Below are positions 27,508 through 35,584 of a stretch of DNA of 40,645 bases, one piece after another. The stretch's first letter is position 1. Each line of letters begins with the position of its first letter. The translations under genes and the position numbers were made by a program. Under the pieces are notes generated by a model. The model did not search any database, was not told where the DNA came from, and saw only the letters and a program-made list of their open reading frames with translations. The stretch is from NCBI GenBank assembly GCA_027061855.1, contig JAMOVT010000046.1:1-40645 (forward strand). The letters run 5' to 3'. The stretch is from Flavobacteriales bacterium. GTDB lineage: Bacteria; Bacteroidota; Bacteroidia; Flavobacteriales; Flavobacteriaceae.

Positions 27508-28161
27508 ATGAAAATCCATCACGTATCTGAAAAACCCTCTATTTTAAACAAATTTTTAGCCGAAATCCGGGATAGGGAAATACAAAAAGACAGTCTGCGT
27601 TTTCGCACGAATATTGAAAGAATGGGAGAAATTATTTCTTATGAGTTGAGCAAAACACTCAATTATAAACCGGAAAAAATTCAAACTCCCTTAGGAGTGA
27701 AACAAATGGAAGTTTTGGACGATAAAGTTGTATTGGCTTCAATACTAAGAGCAGGCCTCCCTTTGCATATGGGCGTGCTGCATATTTTTGACAATGCCGA
27801 AAACGCTTTTATTTCAGCTTATCGAAAGCATAGAGAAGAAAGTAACGATTTTGAGATACAGATCGATTATATAGCAAGCCCCTCTATAGAAGGAAAAGTT
27901 CTGGTACTTGTGGATCCGATGCTGGCTACGGGAAAATCATTAATCGGAGTATATAAAAAGATTACAGAATTAGGCAATCCAAAAGCCGTGCATATTATAT
28001 CACTTATAGGCTCAAAAGAAGGAATAGACTATGTCCGGGAACATATGCCGGAAAATGCGCATTTATGGATTGCTGATTTTGACTCGCATTTAAACGAAAA
28101 AGGCTACATTATTCCCGGTCTTGGAGATGCCGGAGATCTGGCTTATGGAAAGAAATTATAA
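27508..28161 (+). CDS. upp: Uracil phosphoribosyltransferase
   Basis: A 217-residue enzyme that makes UMP from uracil and PRPP in pyrimidine salvage. The PRPP-binding signature VLVDPMLATGKSLIGVY and the uracil-binding C-terminal segment GLGDAGDLAYGK are present, and ILRAGLPLHMGVL is the first conserved block. The length is normal. It heads a plus-strand group with the amphipathic helical protein (20 bases downstream) and the ArsC-like reductase. Confidence 0.95.
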   Translation: MKIHHVSEKPSILNKFLAEIRDREIQKDSLRFRTNIERMGEIISYELSKTLNYKPEKIQTPLGVKQMEVLDDKVVLASILRAGLPLHMGVLHIFDNAENAFISAYRKHREESNDFEIQIDYIASPSIEGKVLVLVDPMLATGKSLIGVYKKITELGNPKAVHIISLIGSKEGIDYVREHMPENAHLWIADFDSHLNEKGYIIPGLGDAGDLAYGKKL

Positions 28162-28181
28162 ACCCAAAAAAAAATAGAACT

Positions 28182-28580
28182 ATGGGACTACTAGATTCAT
28201 TAAAAAAAATGTTTGGCCAAGCGCAAACCAAAGGAGAAAAATTGGTTGAAGAAGCCAATGATGTTTTAAAAGAAACAGCAAAAAAAGCAGAAGAAAAAAT
28301 AGAAGATTTCAAGGAAGATGCCGGAGAAGTTTTGGAAGAGATGAAAGAGAAAGCAAAGGAAGCAAAAGAAGAACTTATAGAGGAAACCAAAGAGTTGCGT
28401 GAAGAAGCTTCGGAAATAGCAGAGAAAGTAAAGGAGAAAGCTGCAGAAGCAAAAGAAGAAATTATCGAAAAAAGCAAAGAACTTAAAGAAAAGGCAAAAG
28501 AAGTCAAAGAAGACATAAAGGATAGCTTTGATAAAGAAAAGGAAGATTTAGAAGACGACAAAGAAATAACCGAAGACTAA
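28182..28580 (+). CDS. LEA/YtxH-like amphipathic helical protein
   Basis: A 132-residue protein made almost wholly of Lys, Glu and Ala. After an amphipathic N-terminus (MGLLDSLKKMFGQ) it is predicted to be one long helix or coiled coil. Residues 56-84 (EKAKEAKEELIEETKELR...) and 85-113 (EKAAEAKEEIIEKSKELK...) form a direct 29-residue repeat, identical at about 18 positions. The tail is acidic. This pattern resembles late-embryogenesis-abundant and YtxH-like stress proteins, which protect proteins or membranes from drying and freezing. There is no signal peptide. The assignment is by composition only. It lies between upp and the ArsC-like gene, with gaps of 20 and 11 bases. Confidence 0.7.
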   Translation: MGLLDSLKKMFGQAQTKGEKLVEEANDVLKETAKKAEEKIEDFKEDAGEVLEEMKEKAKEAKEELIEETKELREEASEIAEKVKEKAAEAKEEIIEKSKELKEKAKEVKEDIKDSFDKEKEDLEDDKEITED

Positions 28581-28591
28581 AATAAGAAAAT

Positions 28592-28951
28592 ATGGCAAAA
28601 ATAATTGTTTGGCATAACCCTCGATGCAAAAAAAGCCGTGAGGGACTGGCAATGGCAGAAAAAATAGCTAATGAAAAAGGCTTGGAGTTAGAAATTAGAA
28701 AATATCTGGATAATCCTCCAACAGTAGAAGAGTTAAAACAGGTAATCAAAATGATGGGAATAAAACCTATTGATTTGGTACGTACAAAAGAGAGTATCTG
28801 GAAGGAAAATTATAAAGGAAAAGATTTAAGTGATGAAGAAGTGATCCAAGCTATGGCCAAATACCCTAAATTGGTTGAAAGGCCTATTGTGATTTATAAA
28901 AACAAAGCTGTCTTGGCGCGACCAGCTGAAAGAGTACTTGAACTCTTCTAA
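28592..28951 (+). CDS. ArsC-family (arsenate reductase-like) thioredoxin-fold protein
   Basis: A 119-residue protein of the glutaredoxin-dependent ArsC family. The catalytic Cys12 is in HNPRCKKSR, and three arginines matching the oxyanion-binding set are at Arg64 (LVRTKE), Arg97 (VERPIV) and Arg110 (LARPAE). This fits the YfgD/ArsC subgroup. No ars repressor, arsenite pump or other resistance gene is adjacent, so arsenate reduction is not assured; a thiol-redox role is as likely. It is the last gene of the group and ends at a strong terminator. Confidence 0.88.
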   Translation: MAKIIVWHNPRCKKSREGLAMAEKIANEKGLELEIRKYLDNPPTVEELKQVIKMMGIKPIDLVRTKESIWKENYKGKDLSDEEVIQAMAKYPKLVERPIVIYKNKAVLARPAERVLELF

Positions 28952-28971
28952 AAATTAAACTGTTATTTAAT

Positions 28972-29002
28972 AAAAAAGCCGGGCAAATTGCCCGGCTTTT
29001 TT
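28972..29002. terminator. Bidirectional terminator between the ArsC-like gene and the OmpA porin gene
   Basis: AAAAAAGCCGGGCA pairs with TGCCCGGC and a T6 run around a very short loop. Symmetrical A and T tracts serve both convergent transcripts. Confidence 0.92.
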
Positions 29003-29023
29003 CTATATATGATTAAGAGTACC

Positions 29024-30379
29024 TTATTTCACTAAGATAATTTCCACTCTTCTGTTTTTAGCTCTTCCAGAACGAGTTCTGTTAGAAGCAATAGGTTTTG
29101 TTTCACCATATCCAATGGCTTCCAACTGAGACTTAACTCCGTGAGATTTCAAATATTCAACAACAGCTTCTGCTCTTTTTTGAGATAATTTAAGGTTAAA
29201 ATCTGCTCTACCAACACTATCAGTATGTCCTTCAACTACAAATTTAGCCGTAGGATATTCTTTCATGATGATAACGATATTGTCAAGAGTTTGTATTGTT
29301 TCGGGTTTGAATGTAGCTTTACCTGAATCAAAATAAATAGTTTTAGCGTATTCATTCAATTGAGCTTTTGCTTCTTCTGTCACTTCAGGACAACCTTGGT
29401 TAGAAGCAGGACCGGCAACTTCAGGACAAGCATCATCTTTGTCAAGTACACCGTCTTTATCAGTATCAGGATAAGGACATCCATAATTATCGGCAGGACC
29501 GGCAACTTCAGGACATTTATCATCTTTATCTGCAACACCGTCTCCATCTGCATCGGGACAACCGTTTAATTCAGCTAAACCGGCAGTATTAGGACAAGCA
29601 TCCTTGGCATCGGTAACACCGTCACCATCTGCATCAGGACATCCTTGTAATGAAGCCAAACCGGCCACTTCGGGACAAGCATCTTCAGAATCAATGATTC
29701 CGTCTCCATCAGTATCGGGACATCCATTAAATTTTTCCAATCCTTTTTCTTCGGGACAAGCATCATCTTTATCGTATACTCCGTCACCGTCTTTATCAGA
29801 ACCACCAAATTTAACGGCAAGTCCTACTGAGTGTTGGAAATAAGGAAGTAAATTGGTATCGAAAGTATGGTGATATGCAGATTCTACATATAACCCGATG
29901 TTTTCATTCATCCAGTATTCCAAACCTAAACCTCCGTTAAGATTTCCGGCATCCATCTTGTCTAACCAAGTGTAACCTCCACCGGCAAAAATATAAGGAT
30001 TAAAAACTTTTCCAGCTTTACAAATATTATATTTTACATCTAAATTTAAATTAGTAAATGCCCAATCCGAAACCGCTTTAGTTCCTAATTTGTCAATTTT
30101 ATTGGCTTTAAAAGATGCTACCAAACTAAAGTTATCTCCTAAATAACGACCTACTCTGGCATCAGAGATTGCATAGGCTGCATTATAATGATCAAAGTTA
30201 AAAAATTGCGCTCCGAAGTCATTGCTGATATAGGAGTAATCTTTTTGCCCTGTGGGATAGAAATCCACAGCGTTTAACCCTAATTTAACCATCCAAGGGT
30301 TGTTTTTGTCTTGTGCATTTATTGCTAATGTTCCTAGCAATATTAAACCCAAGAATAATAATTGATTTAATTTTTTCAT
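29024..30379 (-). CDS. OmpA-family porin with thrombospondin type 3 repeats
   Basis: A 451-residue outer membrane protein. A signal peptide ends near NAQ (about residue 23). A beta-barrel of about 170 residues follows, then five repeats of about 27 residues with the pattern D-D-DG-D--D-CP (about 195-335), which bind calcium in related proteins. The C-terminal OmpA domain (about 340-451) has [23 protein letters not shown] and KNRRVEIIL and binds peptidoglycan. This architecture is the typical major outer membrane protein of flavobacteria. It has its own -7 box and a terminator. Confidence 0.96.
   Translation of the reverse strand: MKKLNQLLFLGLILLGTLAINAQDKNNPWMVKLGLNAVDFYPTGQKDYSYISNDFGAQFFNFDHYNAAYAISDARVGRYLGDNFSLVASFKANKIDKLGTKAVSDWAFTNLNLDVKYNICKAGKVFNPYIFAGGGYTWLDKMDAGNLNGGLGLEYWMNENIGLYVESAYHHTFDTNLLPYFQHSVGLAVKFGGSDKDGDGVYDKDDACPEEKGLEKFNGCPDTDGDGIIDSEDACPEVAGLASLQGCPDADGDGVTDAKDACPNTAGLAELNGCPDADGDGVADKDDKCPEVAGPADNYGCPYPDTDKDGVLDKDDACPEVAGPASNQGCPEVTEEAKAQLNEYAKTIYFDSGKATFKPETIQTLDNIVIIMKEYPTAKFVVEGHTDSVGRADFNLKLSQKRAEAVVEYLKSHGVKSQLEAIGYGETKPIASNRTRSGRAKNRRVEIILVK
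29380..29800 (-). repeat. Tandem coding repeats, five thrombospondin type 3 units
   Basis: Five units of about 81 bases each encode DxDGDG...D-CP...GCP. The DNA of neighbouring units is also similar, for example the recurring CATCAGGACA, ACTTCAGGACAAGCATC and TCATCTTTATC. Such repeats can gain or lose units by recombination or slippage. The bounds are approximate. Confidence 0.75.
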
Positions 30380-30403
30380 ATCCTTTTGTTTTAAATTTTA
30401 CTA

Positions 30404-30411
30404 CAAAAATA
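30404..30411 (-). promoter_or_regulatory. -7 box upstream of the OmpA porin gene
   Basis: TATTTTTG on the minus strand, 24 bases before the ATG. No -33 element is evident, yet this protein is usually abundant, so other elements may help. Confidence 0.45.
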
Positions 30412-30435
30412 ACATTTTTTTCGATTTTAACACTA

Positions 30436-31638
30436 TTATTCACGAATAACTTTTAAGTTTTTGCCTATTTTGGCAAAAGCGGCGAGTGCTTTATCAAGAT
30501 TTTCTTTGGAATGTGCGGCTGAAAGTTGAACCCTGATACGAGCTTTCCCTTTGGGAACCACGGGATAAAAGAATCCGATTACATAAATTCCTTCTTTGAG
30601 CAAATCATCTGCCATTTGCTGGGATAATTTTGCATCATAAAGCATAACGGGAATAATGGGTGATTCACTCTTTCCTATATCAAAACCGAGCTTTTCCATT
30701 CCCTCTTTAAAATATTTAGTGTTCCAATCCAACTTCTCTTTCAATTCGCTGTTGTCGGAAATCATATCAAAAACTTCCAGCGCTCCTCCTACAATACCGG
30801 GAGCTAAGGAGTTGGAAAACAGGTAAGGTCGCGATCTTTGTCTCAACATTTCAATAATCTCTTTCCTGCCGGTAGTATAACCTCCCATAGCACCGCCTAA
30901 TGCCTTTCCGAGTGTACCGGTAATAATATCTATCTCTCCCATCACCTTTTTAAGCTCTACCGTCCCTCTTCCGGTGGGACCGATCACACCCACTGCATGA
31001 CTCTCATCTACCATGGTCAGTGCATCATATTTTTTTGCCAATTCCACTATTTTATCCAATTGAGCTACTACGCCATCCATTGAAAAAACTCCGTCGGTAA
31101 CAATTATCTTAAAACGATGTCCGGCCTCATTGGCTTTTTTTAATTGTTCTTCCAAGTCTTCCATGTCATTATTTTTGAAACGGTAACGGGCAGTTTTTGT
31201 CAGACGCACTCCATCAATAATTGAAGCATGATTCAACTCATCTGAAATAATAGCATCCTCGGGGCCGAATAAGGGTTCAAAAACACCTCCGTTTGCATCA
31301 AAAGCGGCTGCATATAAAATGGTATCATCTGTTTGATAAAAATCGGCAATACGTTTTTCAAGTTCCTTATGTATATCCTGGGTTCCACAGATAAATCTTA
31401 CGGAAGCCATACCGTAACCTCTAAGATCCATCATTTTTTGTGAGGCTTTGATCACATTTGAATTATCTGCCAAACCCAGATAATTATTGGCACAAAAGTT
31501 CAATACTTTCTGTCCGGTATCCAAGGTAATTTCCGCTCCTTGTGGAGAAGTAATAATGCGTTCTTTCTTAAAAAGTCCTGCCGATTCTATTTCTTTTAAT
31601 TCGTTTTGTAAGTAGGTTTTAAATTTATCGCTATACAT
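30436..31638 (-). CDS. kbl: Glycine C-acetyltransferase (2-amino-3-ketobutyrate CoA ligase)
   Basis: A 400-residue PLP enzyme of the alpha-oxoamine synthase family. Kbl splits 2-amino-3-ketobutyrate with CoA into glycine and acetyl-CoA, the second step of threonine breakdown. Diagnostic segments are FCANNYLGLAD, GTQDIHKELEKRIADFY, DELNHASIIDGVRL, TMVDESHAVGV and the cofactor Lys in GTLGKALGGAMGGYT. The C-terminal GKARIRVQLSAAHS matches Kbl better than the related BioF or serine palmitoyltransferase. No threonine dehydrogenase gene is adjacent. It is a single gene, divergent from ruvB. Confidence 0.93.
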   Translation of the reverse strand: MYSDKFKTYLQNELKEIESAGLFKKERIITSPQGAEITLDTGQKVLNFCANNYLGLADNSNVIKASQKMMDLRGYGMASVRFICGTQDIHKELEKRIADFYQTDDTILYAAAFDANGGVFEPLFGPEDAIISDELNHASIIDGVRLTKTARYRFKNNDMEDLEEQLKKANEAGHRFKIIVTDGVFSMDGVVAQLDKIVELAKKYDALTMVDESHAVGVIGPTGRGTVELKKVMGEIDIITGTLGKALGGAMGGYTTGRKEIIEMLRQRSRPYLFSNSLAPGIVGGALEVFDMISDNSELKEKLDWNTKYFKEGMEKLGFDIGKSESPIIPVMLYDAKLSQQMADDLLKEGIYVIGFFYPVVPKGKARIRVQLSAAHSKENLDKALAAFAKIGKNLKVIRE

Positions 31639-31659
31639 AATTTTTTATTTGAAGTTTCA

Positions 31660-31667
31660 CAAATTTA
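31660..31667 (-). promoter_or_regulatory. -7 box upstream of kbl
   Basis: TAAATTTG on the minus strand, 21 bases before the ATG, with no -33 element at the expected distance. Confidence 0.45.
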
Positions 31668-31719
31668 ACAAGAATAATCCGTATTAAAAAAGATAAATAC
31701 CCAATATAAATTATAGTTT

Positions 31720-31735
31720 TATTTTTGTATTTTTG
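31720..31735 (+). promoter_or_regulatory. Two abutting -7 boxes upstream of ruvB
   Basis: TATTTTTG occurs twice without a gap (31720-31727 and 31728-31735), each a full TAnnTTTG match, 21-29 bases before the chosen ruvB ATG. Either could set a start site. No -33 element is clear. Confidence 0.5.
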
Positions 31736-31756
31736 AATTTACCAAATGAAACATTC

Positions 31757-32782
31757 ATGCTAAACAGTCCTTTGGATCCAGACAAATCACATCTTCATAA
31801 AGAAGAGTTGGAACTCGAAAAGAAGTTAAGACCATTAAGTTTTGACGATTTCACGGGTCAAGATCAAGTAATTGAAAATTTAAAAGTATTTGTCGAAGCA
31901 GCAAATTTGAGAAACGAAGCTTTGGATCACACCTTATTTCACGGTCCTCCGGGGCTGGGAAAAACCACTTTGGCGCATATCTTGGCAAATGAATTGGGAG
32001 TAAACATCAAAATTACCTCCGGACCGGTCTTAGACAAACCCGGAGACTTGGCCGGATTATTGACCAATCTCGAAGAGCGTGATGTTTTATTTATCGATGA
32101 AATTCATCGTTTATCTCCTGTTATCGAAGAATATTTATACTCGGCAATGGAAGATTACCGGATAGATATCATGATTGAAAGCGGACCTAATGCACGTTCG
32201 GTACAAATCCATTTGGAACCTTTTACATTGATAGGTGCCACTACTCGTTCAGGGCTTTTGACAGCACCGATGCGCGCCCGGTTCGGAATCAATTCGCGTC
32301 TTAATTATTATTCAAAAGAGTTACTTACTACCATTATCCAACGGAGTGCCGGCATATTAAAAGTGCCCATCACCATGGAAGCTGCCATTGAAATTGCCGG
32401 GCGTAGTCGCGGTACTCCACGGATTGCCAATGCATTATTAAGACGGGTAAGAGATTTTGCTCAAATCAAAGGAGATGGAAAAATCAGTATCGATATAGCA
32501 AAATATGCCTTAAAAGCCTTAAATGTTGATGAACACGGTCTCGATGAAATGGATAATAAAATTCTCACTACGATTATTGATAAATTCAAAGGTGGACCGG
32601 TAGGAATTAGTACTTTAGCCACTGCGGTTGGAGAAAATGCCGAAACGATTGAAGAGGTATATGAACCCTTCCTGATTCAAGAAGGTTTTTTGATGCGCAC
32701 TCCCCGTGGACGGGAAGCAACCGAATTGGCTTATAAACATTTGGGAAGATTAAAAGATCCCGGACAGGGATCATTATTTTAA
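31757..32782 (+). CDS. ruvB: Holliday junction branch migration helicase RuvB
   Basis: A 341-residue AAA+ motor that, with RuvA, drives branch migration in recombinational repair. The start is the ATG at 31757 ([11 protein letters not shown]), which fits the N-terminus seen in other flavobacterial RuvB proteins; a TTG eight codons upstream lies inside the promoter boxes. The Walker A motif GPPGLGKTT (about residue 63) and Walker B FIDEIHRL, then [18 protein letters not shown] and the C-terminal winged helix ending LQ-type [13 protein letters not shown] are intact. The DUF808 gene follows after 10 bases. Confidence 0.97.
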   Translation: MLNSPLDPDKSHLHKEELELEKKLRPLSFDDFTGQDQVIENLKVFVEAANLRNEALDHTLFHGPPGLGKTTLAHILANELGVNIKITSGPVLDKPGDLAGLLTNLEERDVLFIDEIHRLSPVIEEYLYSAMEDYRIDIMIESGPNARSVQIHLEPFTLIGATTRSGLLTAPMRARFGINSRLNYYSKELLTTIIQRSAGILKVPITMEAAIEIAGRSRGTPRIANALLRRVRDFAQIKGDGKISIDIAKYALKALNVDEHGLDEMDNKILTTIIDKFKGGPVGISTLATAVGENAETIEEVYEPFLIQEGFLMRTPRGREATELAYKHLGRLKDPGQGSLF

Positions 32783-32792
32783 AAAAAAGAAT

Positions 32793-33671
32793 ATGGCTTC
32801 AGGATTTTTTGCCCTTTTGGATGATGTAGCAACCTTATTGGATGATATAGCGACAATGAGTAAAGTTGCAGCCAAAAAGACTTCCAGTATATTGGTAGAT
32901 GACTTGGCTGTGAATTCAGAACAAGCAGCCGGATTCGCTTCGGAAAGGGAAATTCCCGTTATTATAGCCATAACCAAAGGATCTATCAAAAACAAATTGA
33001 TTATTCTTCCATTTGTTTTTGTTCTCAATGCTTTTTTTCCACAAGCTTTGCCTTATATTTTACTGGTGGGAGGGGCTTATCTTGCCTATGAAGGTTTTGA
33101 AAAAGTATATGAATGGCTTTTTCATCGGGAAAAGAAAAAAATTAAAACCGGCCCTGAAAGTTTGGAAAAGGAAGATATATTGGAATTCGAGAAGAAAAAA
33201 ATTCAATCGGCCATAAAAACGGATTTTATTCTTTCCATTGAAATCATCATCCTAACTCTTAGCCTGGTAAAGGATTTGCCTCTTATTCAACAAATTGCAG
33301 TTGTTACGATTGTTTCATTAATTGCCACTTTGGGAGTATATGGCATAGTGGCTTTAATCATCCGATTGGATGATATAGGTTTAAAATTGAAAAAATTGGC
33401 TCGCACAAAATTCCTTTCCAAATTTGGGACTTGGCTTATTCAGGCTATGCCTTATATTATTCGTCTTTTGATGATTGTCGGAACAGTGGCTTTATTTTTG
33501 GTGGCAGGTGGAATATATCTTCATAATATTCCCTATTTGCATCACTTGGAAATCCCTGTCCCCACTATTCTAAAAGATTTGATTGTAGGTTTTATTGTCG
33601 GAATAATTATCTTCGGTTTAGTACAAAGTATCAAATTTATAATCGGTTTATTTCATAAAAAATCCGCTTGA
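32793..33671 (+). CDS. DUF808 (YedI-like) inner membrane protein
   Basis: A 292-residue membrane protein. The N-terminal signature SGFFALLDDVATLLDDIA and the following VNSEQAAGFASEREIPVI define the DUF808 family. About six membrane helices follow, with the hydrophilic loop HREKKKIKTGPESLEKED between them. Function is unknown in the family. It is 10 bases downstream of ruvB, so the two are probably one transcript. Its last codons and stop lie inside the terminator stem at 33657-33692. Confidence 0.9.
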   Translation: MASGFFALLDDVATLLDDIATMSKVAAKKTSSILVDDLAVNSEQAAGFASEREIPVIIAITKGSIKNKLIILPFVFVLNAFFPQALPYILLVGGAYLAYEGFEKVYEWLFHREKKKIKTGPESLEKEDILEFEKKKIQSAIKTDFILSIEIIILTLSLVKDLPLIQQIAVVTIVSLIATLGVYGIVALIIRLDDIGLKLKKLARTKFLSKFGTWLIQAMPYIIRLLMIVGTVALFLVAGGIYLHNIPYLHHLEIPVPTILKDLIVGFIVGIIIFGLVQSIKFIIGLFHKKSA

Positions 33672-33692
33672 AAGCTTTCAAGCGGATTTTTT
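33657..33692. terminator. Perfect palindromic bidirectional terminator overlapping the DUF808 stop
   Basis: A 36-base perfect palindrome, six A residues, TCCGCTTGAAAG, its complement and six T residues. It contains the last codons and the TGA (33669-33671) of DUF808, and it also faces the end of the thioredoxin gene. Confidence 0.92.
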
Positions 33693-33710
33693 ATCTTCAA
33701 GAAAAAAAAT

Positions 33711-34106
33711 TTATTTCTCTTCTTTGTTTTCTTCTTTGTTCTCTCCTCCTTCTTTAAAAAGTTCTTTAGCGATGATTTCATCATAAACATTTTCGGGAAG
33801 AGCTCCGGGTTGCATCATGGGAGTTCCTTCAACGGGAATAAAAAGAATACTGGGAATACTTCTGATACCGAACATTCCGGCTAATTCTCTTTCTTTTTCC
33901 GTATCTACTTTATAGACTTTTAATTTACCTTCATATTTATCTGCAAGGTTTTCCATGATTGGTGCTACCATTTTACATGGTTGACACCAGTCTGCCCAAA
34001 AGTCTATAATTGCAGGAACATCTCCTTTATATTTCCACTCTTTTTCGTTTTCGTAATCAAAGATTTCGTCTTTAAATTTTTGTAAATCCAAATTAATTGT
34101 AGGCAT
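33711..34106 (-). CDS. Thioredoxin with an acidic C-terminal tail
   Basis: A 131-residue thioredoxin-fold reductant. The start is the ATG at 34106 (MPTINLDL); an upstream TTG overlaps the promoter box. The active site is WADWCQPCKM (Cys41, Cys44), so the usual WCGPC is WCQPC, which may change its redox potential. The cis-proline segment GIRSIPSILFIP is typical. The family is usually about 105 residues; here an extra C-terminal tail ends in Glu- and Lys-rich EGGENKEENKEEK. A complete promoter lies just upstream. Confidence 0.92.
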   Translation of the reverse strand: MPTINLDLQKFKDEIFDYENEKEWKYKGDVPAIIDFWADWCQPCKMVAPIMENLADKYEGKLKVYKVDTEKERELAGMFGIRSIPSILFIPVEGTPMMQPGALPENVYDEIIAKELFKEGGENKEENKEEK

Positions 34107-34130
34107 AATTTCTAATTTTTTATTGAGCCG

Positions 34131-34162
34131 CAAATATACAACATTTTAAGTATCAATGTCAA
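34131..34162 (-). promoter_or_regulatory. Complete Bacteroidota promoter for the thioredoxin gene
   Basis: On the minus strand TTG (34160-34162) is followed after 21 bases by TATATTTG (34131-34138), giving a start site about 20 bases before the ATG at 34106. Confidence 0.65.
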
Positions 34163-34203
34163 GGGCTGATATATAAAAACCGGTTATAAATTTATAAAAC
34201 TTC

Positions 34204-35580
34204 TTAATATGCCTTTTTTATCTCTGTCAACCAATGGTATTTCCACAAAATTAAAAGCCCCAATAAAGCCGTGACAATATTTGTCAAAGGATAAGACAGC
34301 CATATCCCCCGCAATCCGAGGGAAGTATATTTCGACAGGAAATAAGCCAAAGGAAAACGCAAAATCCAAACCGAAAAAAGGGTGAGTAACATCGAAATTT
34401 TCGTTTTGCCCGCACCACGAAAAGCTCCTACCAATACAATTAATATTCCCATAAATCCGAAAGATACCGCAATATGCTTTATAAAAACGGCACTTTCTTT
34501 GATAGCCGCCGGATCTTTGGGGATGAAAAATCGGGCGATATCTTCGGCAAAAATAAAAAAGAGAATACCGAAAAAACTCATCACTCCAAAGGCAATATTC
34601 AGGCTCAATTTAATGGTTTGTTTTACTCTGTCCGGTTTCCCTGCTCCTATATTTTGCCCAACTAAGGTAGAAGTAGCCATTCCCAATCCAAATGCCGGAA
34701 TGATTATAAAACTCAATATCCGGGAACCGATTCCGTAACTGGCCAAAGCAAGAGTCCCGAAAGCTGTCACCAGGAGTATCATGGCAAAAATCCCGAGTGA
34801 ACGGCTTACTTGTTCAATAGATACCGGAATTCCCATCCGTATCATTTTTTTTAGCAAGGCTTTGTCCGGTTTGTAATGATGCAAATCTATTTTAATCCCT
34901 TTTTTTCCTTTAATTAAAATATATAACCCTATAAAAGCAGCCAAAAGTTGTGTACCTATACTTGCATAAGCGGCTCCTGTCACTCCTGATGGCGGAATCA
35001 GGTCATCATAACCGAAAATAAATAATGGGTCTAAAACAAGATTGAGCAAAACGGTTGAAAAAACAATATAAAAAGGCAATTTTACTTCACCTATACTGCG
35101 CATCATGGATTGAAAAACCATAAATAAAAACATAAAAGGCATGCCTATAAAAGAAACTTTGAGATAAGCCACCGCATCTTGATAAACTTGCGGGTCTATT
35201 TTCATAATTTTAATCAGTACGGGTGATAAAAAATATCCGATAGTAGCCAAGAGCAAAGAAAAGAAAAAAACCGCCACCAAAGTTTGCGTGGCAATATGGT
35301 TAATCATTTTATGATTCTTTGCTCCTTTGTGTTGAGCGGCAAGAATGGAACCTGCAATGGCCACTCCCATTCCCAGTGAAATCATAATAAAAATGATGGG
35401 GAAACTCAATGAAACCGCGGCAACTGCCGAAGAACCCAATCTTCCCACCCAAAAAGTATCGGTTAGATTGTAAGCTGTTTGAAGAATATTCGTGAGAATC
35501 AAAGGAATGGAAAGGGTAATAAGGGCTTTAAAAATAGAACCTTGGGTATAATCCTTACCTCTATGCATCATGGGTTTCAT
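34204..35580 (-). CDS. MATE-family multidrug/Na+ efflux transporter
   Basis: A 458-residue inner membrane protein with 12 helices in two halves. The N-terminal half begins with ALITLSIPLILTNILQTAYNLTDTFWVGRLGS, the standard MATE start, and the second half repeats the pattern with MIRMGIPVSIEQVSRSLG. These transporters use Na+ or H+ gradients to export drugs or metabolites; the substrate cannot be read from the sequence. The gene starts 4 bases after the dnaE stop, so it is probably co-transcribed with dnaE. Confidence 0.93.
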   Translation of the reverse strand: MKPMMHRGKDYTQGSIFKALITLSIPLILTNILQTAYNLTDTFWVGRLGSSAVAAVSLSFPIIFIMISLGMGVAIAGSILAAQHKGAKNHKMINHIATQTLVAVFFFSLLLATIGYFLSPVLIKIMKIDPQVYQDAVAYLKVSFIGMPFMFLFMVFQSMMRSIGEVKLPFYIVFSTVLLNLVLDPLFIFGYDDLIPPSGVTGAAYASIGTQLLAAFIGLYILIKGKKGIKIDLHHYKPDKALLKKMIRMGIPVSIEQVSRSLGIFAMILLVTAFGTLALASYGIGSRILSFIIIPAFGLGMATSTLVGQNIGAGKPDRVKQTIKLSLNIAFGVMSFFGILFFIFAEDIARFFIPKDPAAIKESAVFIKHIAVSFGFMGILIVLVGAFRGAGKTKISMLLTLFSVWILRFPLAYFLSKYTSLGLRGIWLSYPLTNIVTALLGLLILWKYHWLTEIKKAY

Positions 35581-35584
35581 CGGC

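Noticed and set aside
28592-28951. Arsenic resistance operon
   Set aside because: Only the ArsC-like gene is present; no regulator, pump or methyltransferase is adjacent.
31733-31756. TTG start for ruvB eight codons upstream
   Set aside because: It lies within the tandem promoter boxes. The ATG at 31757 matches the family start.
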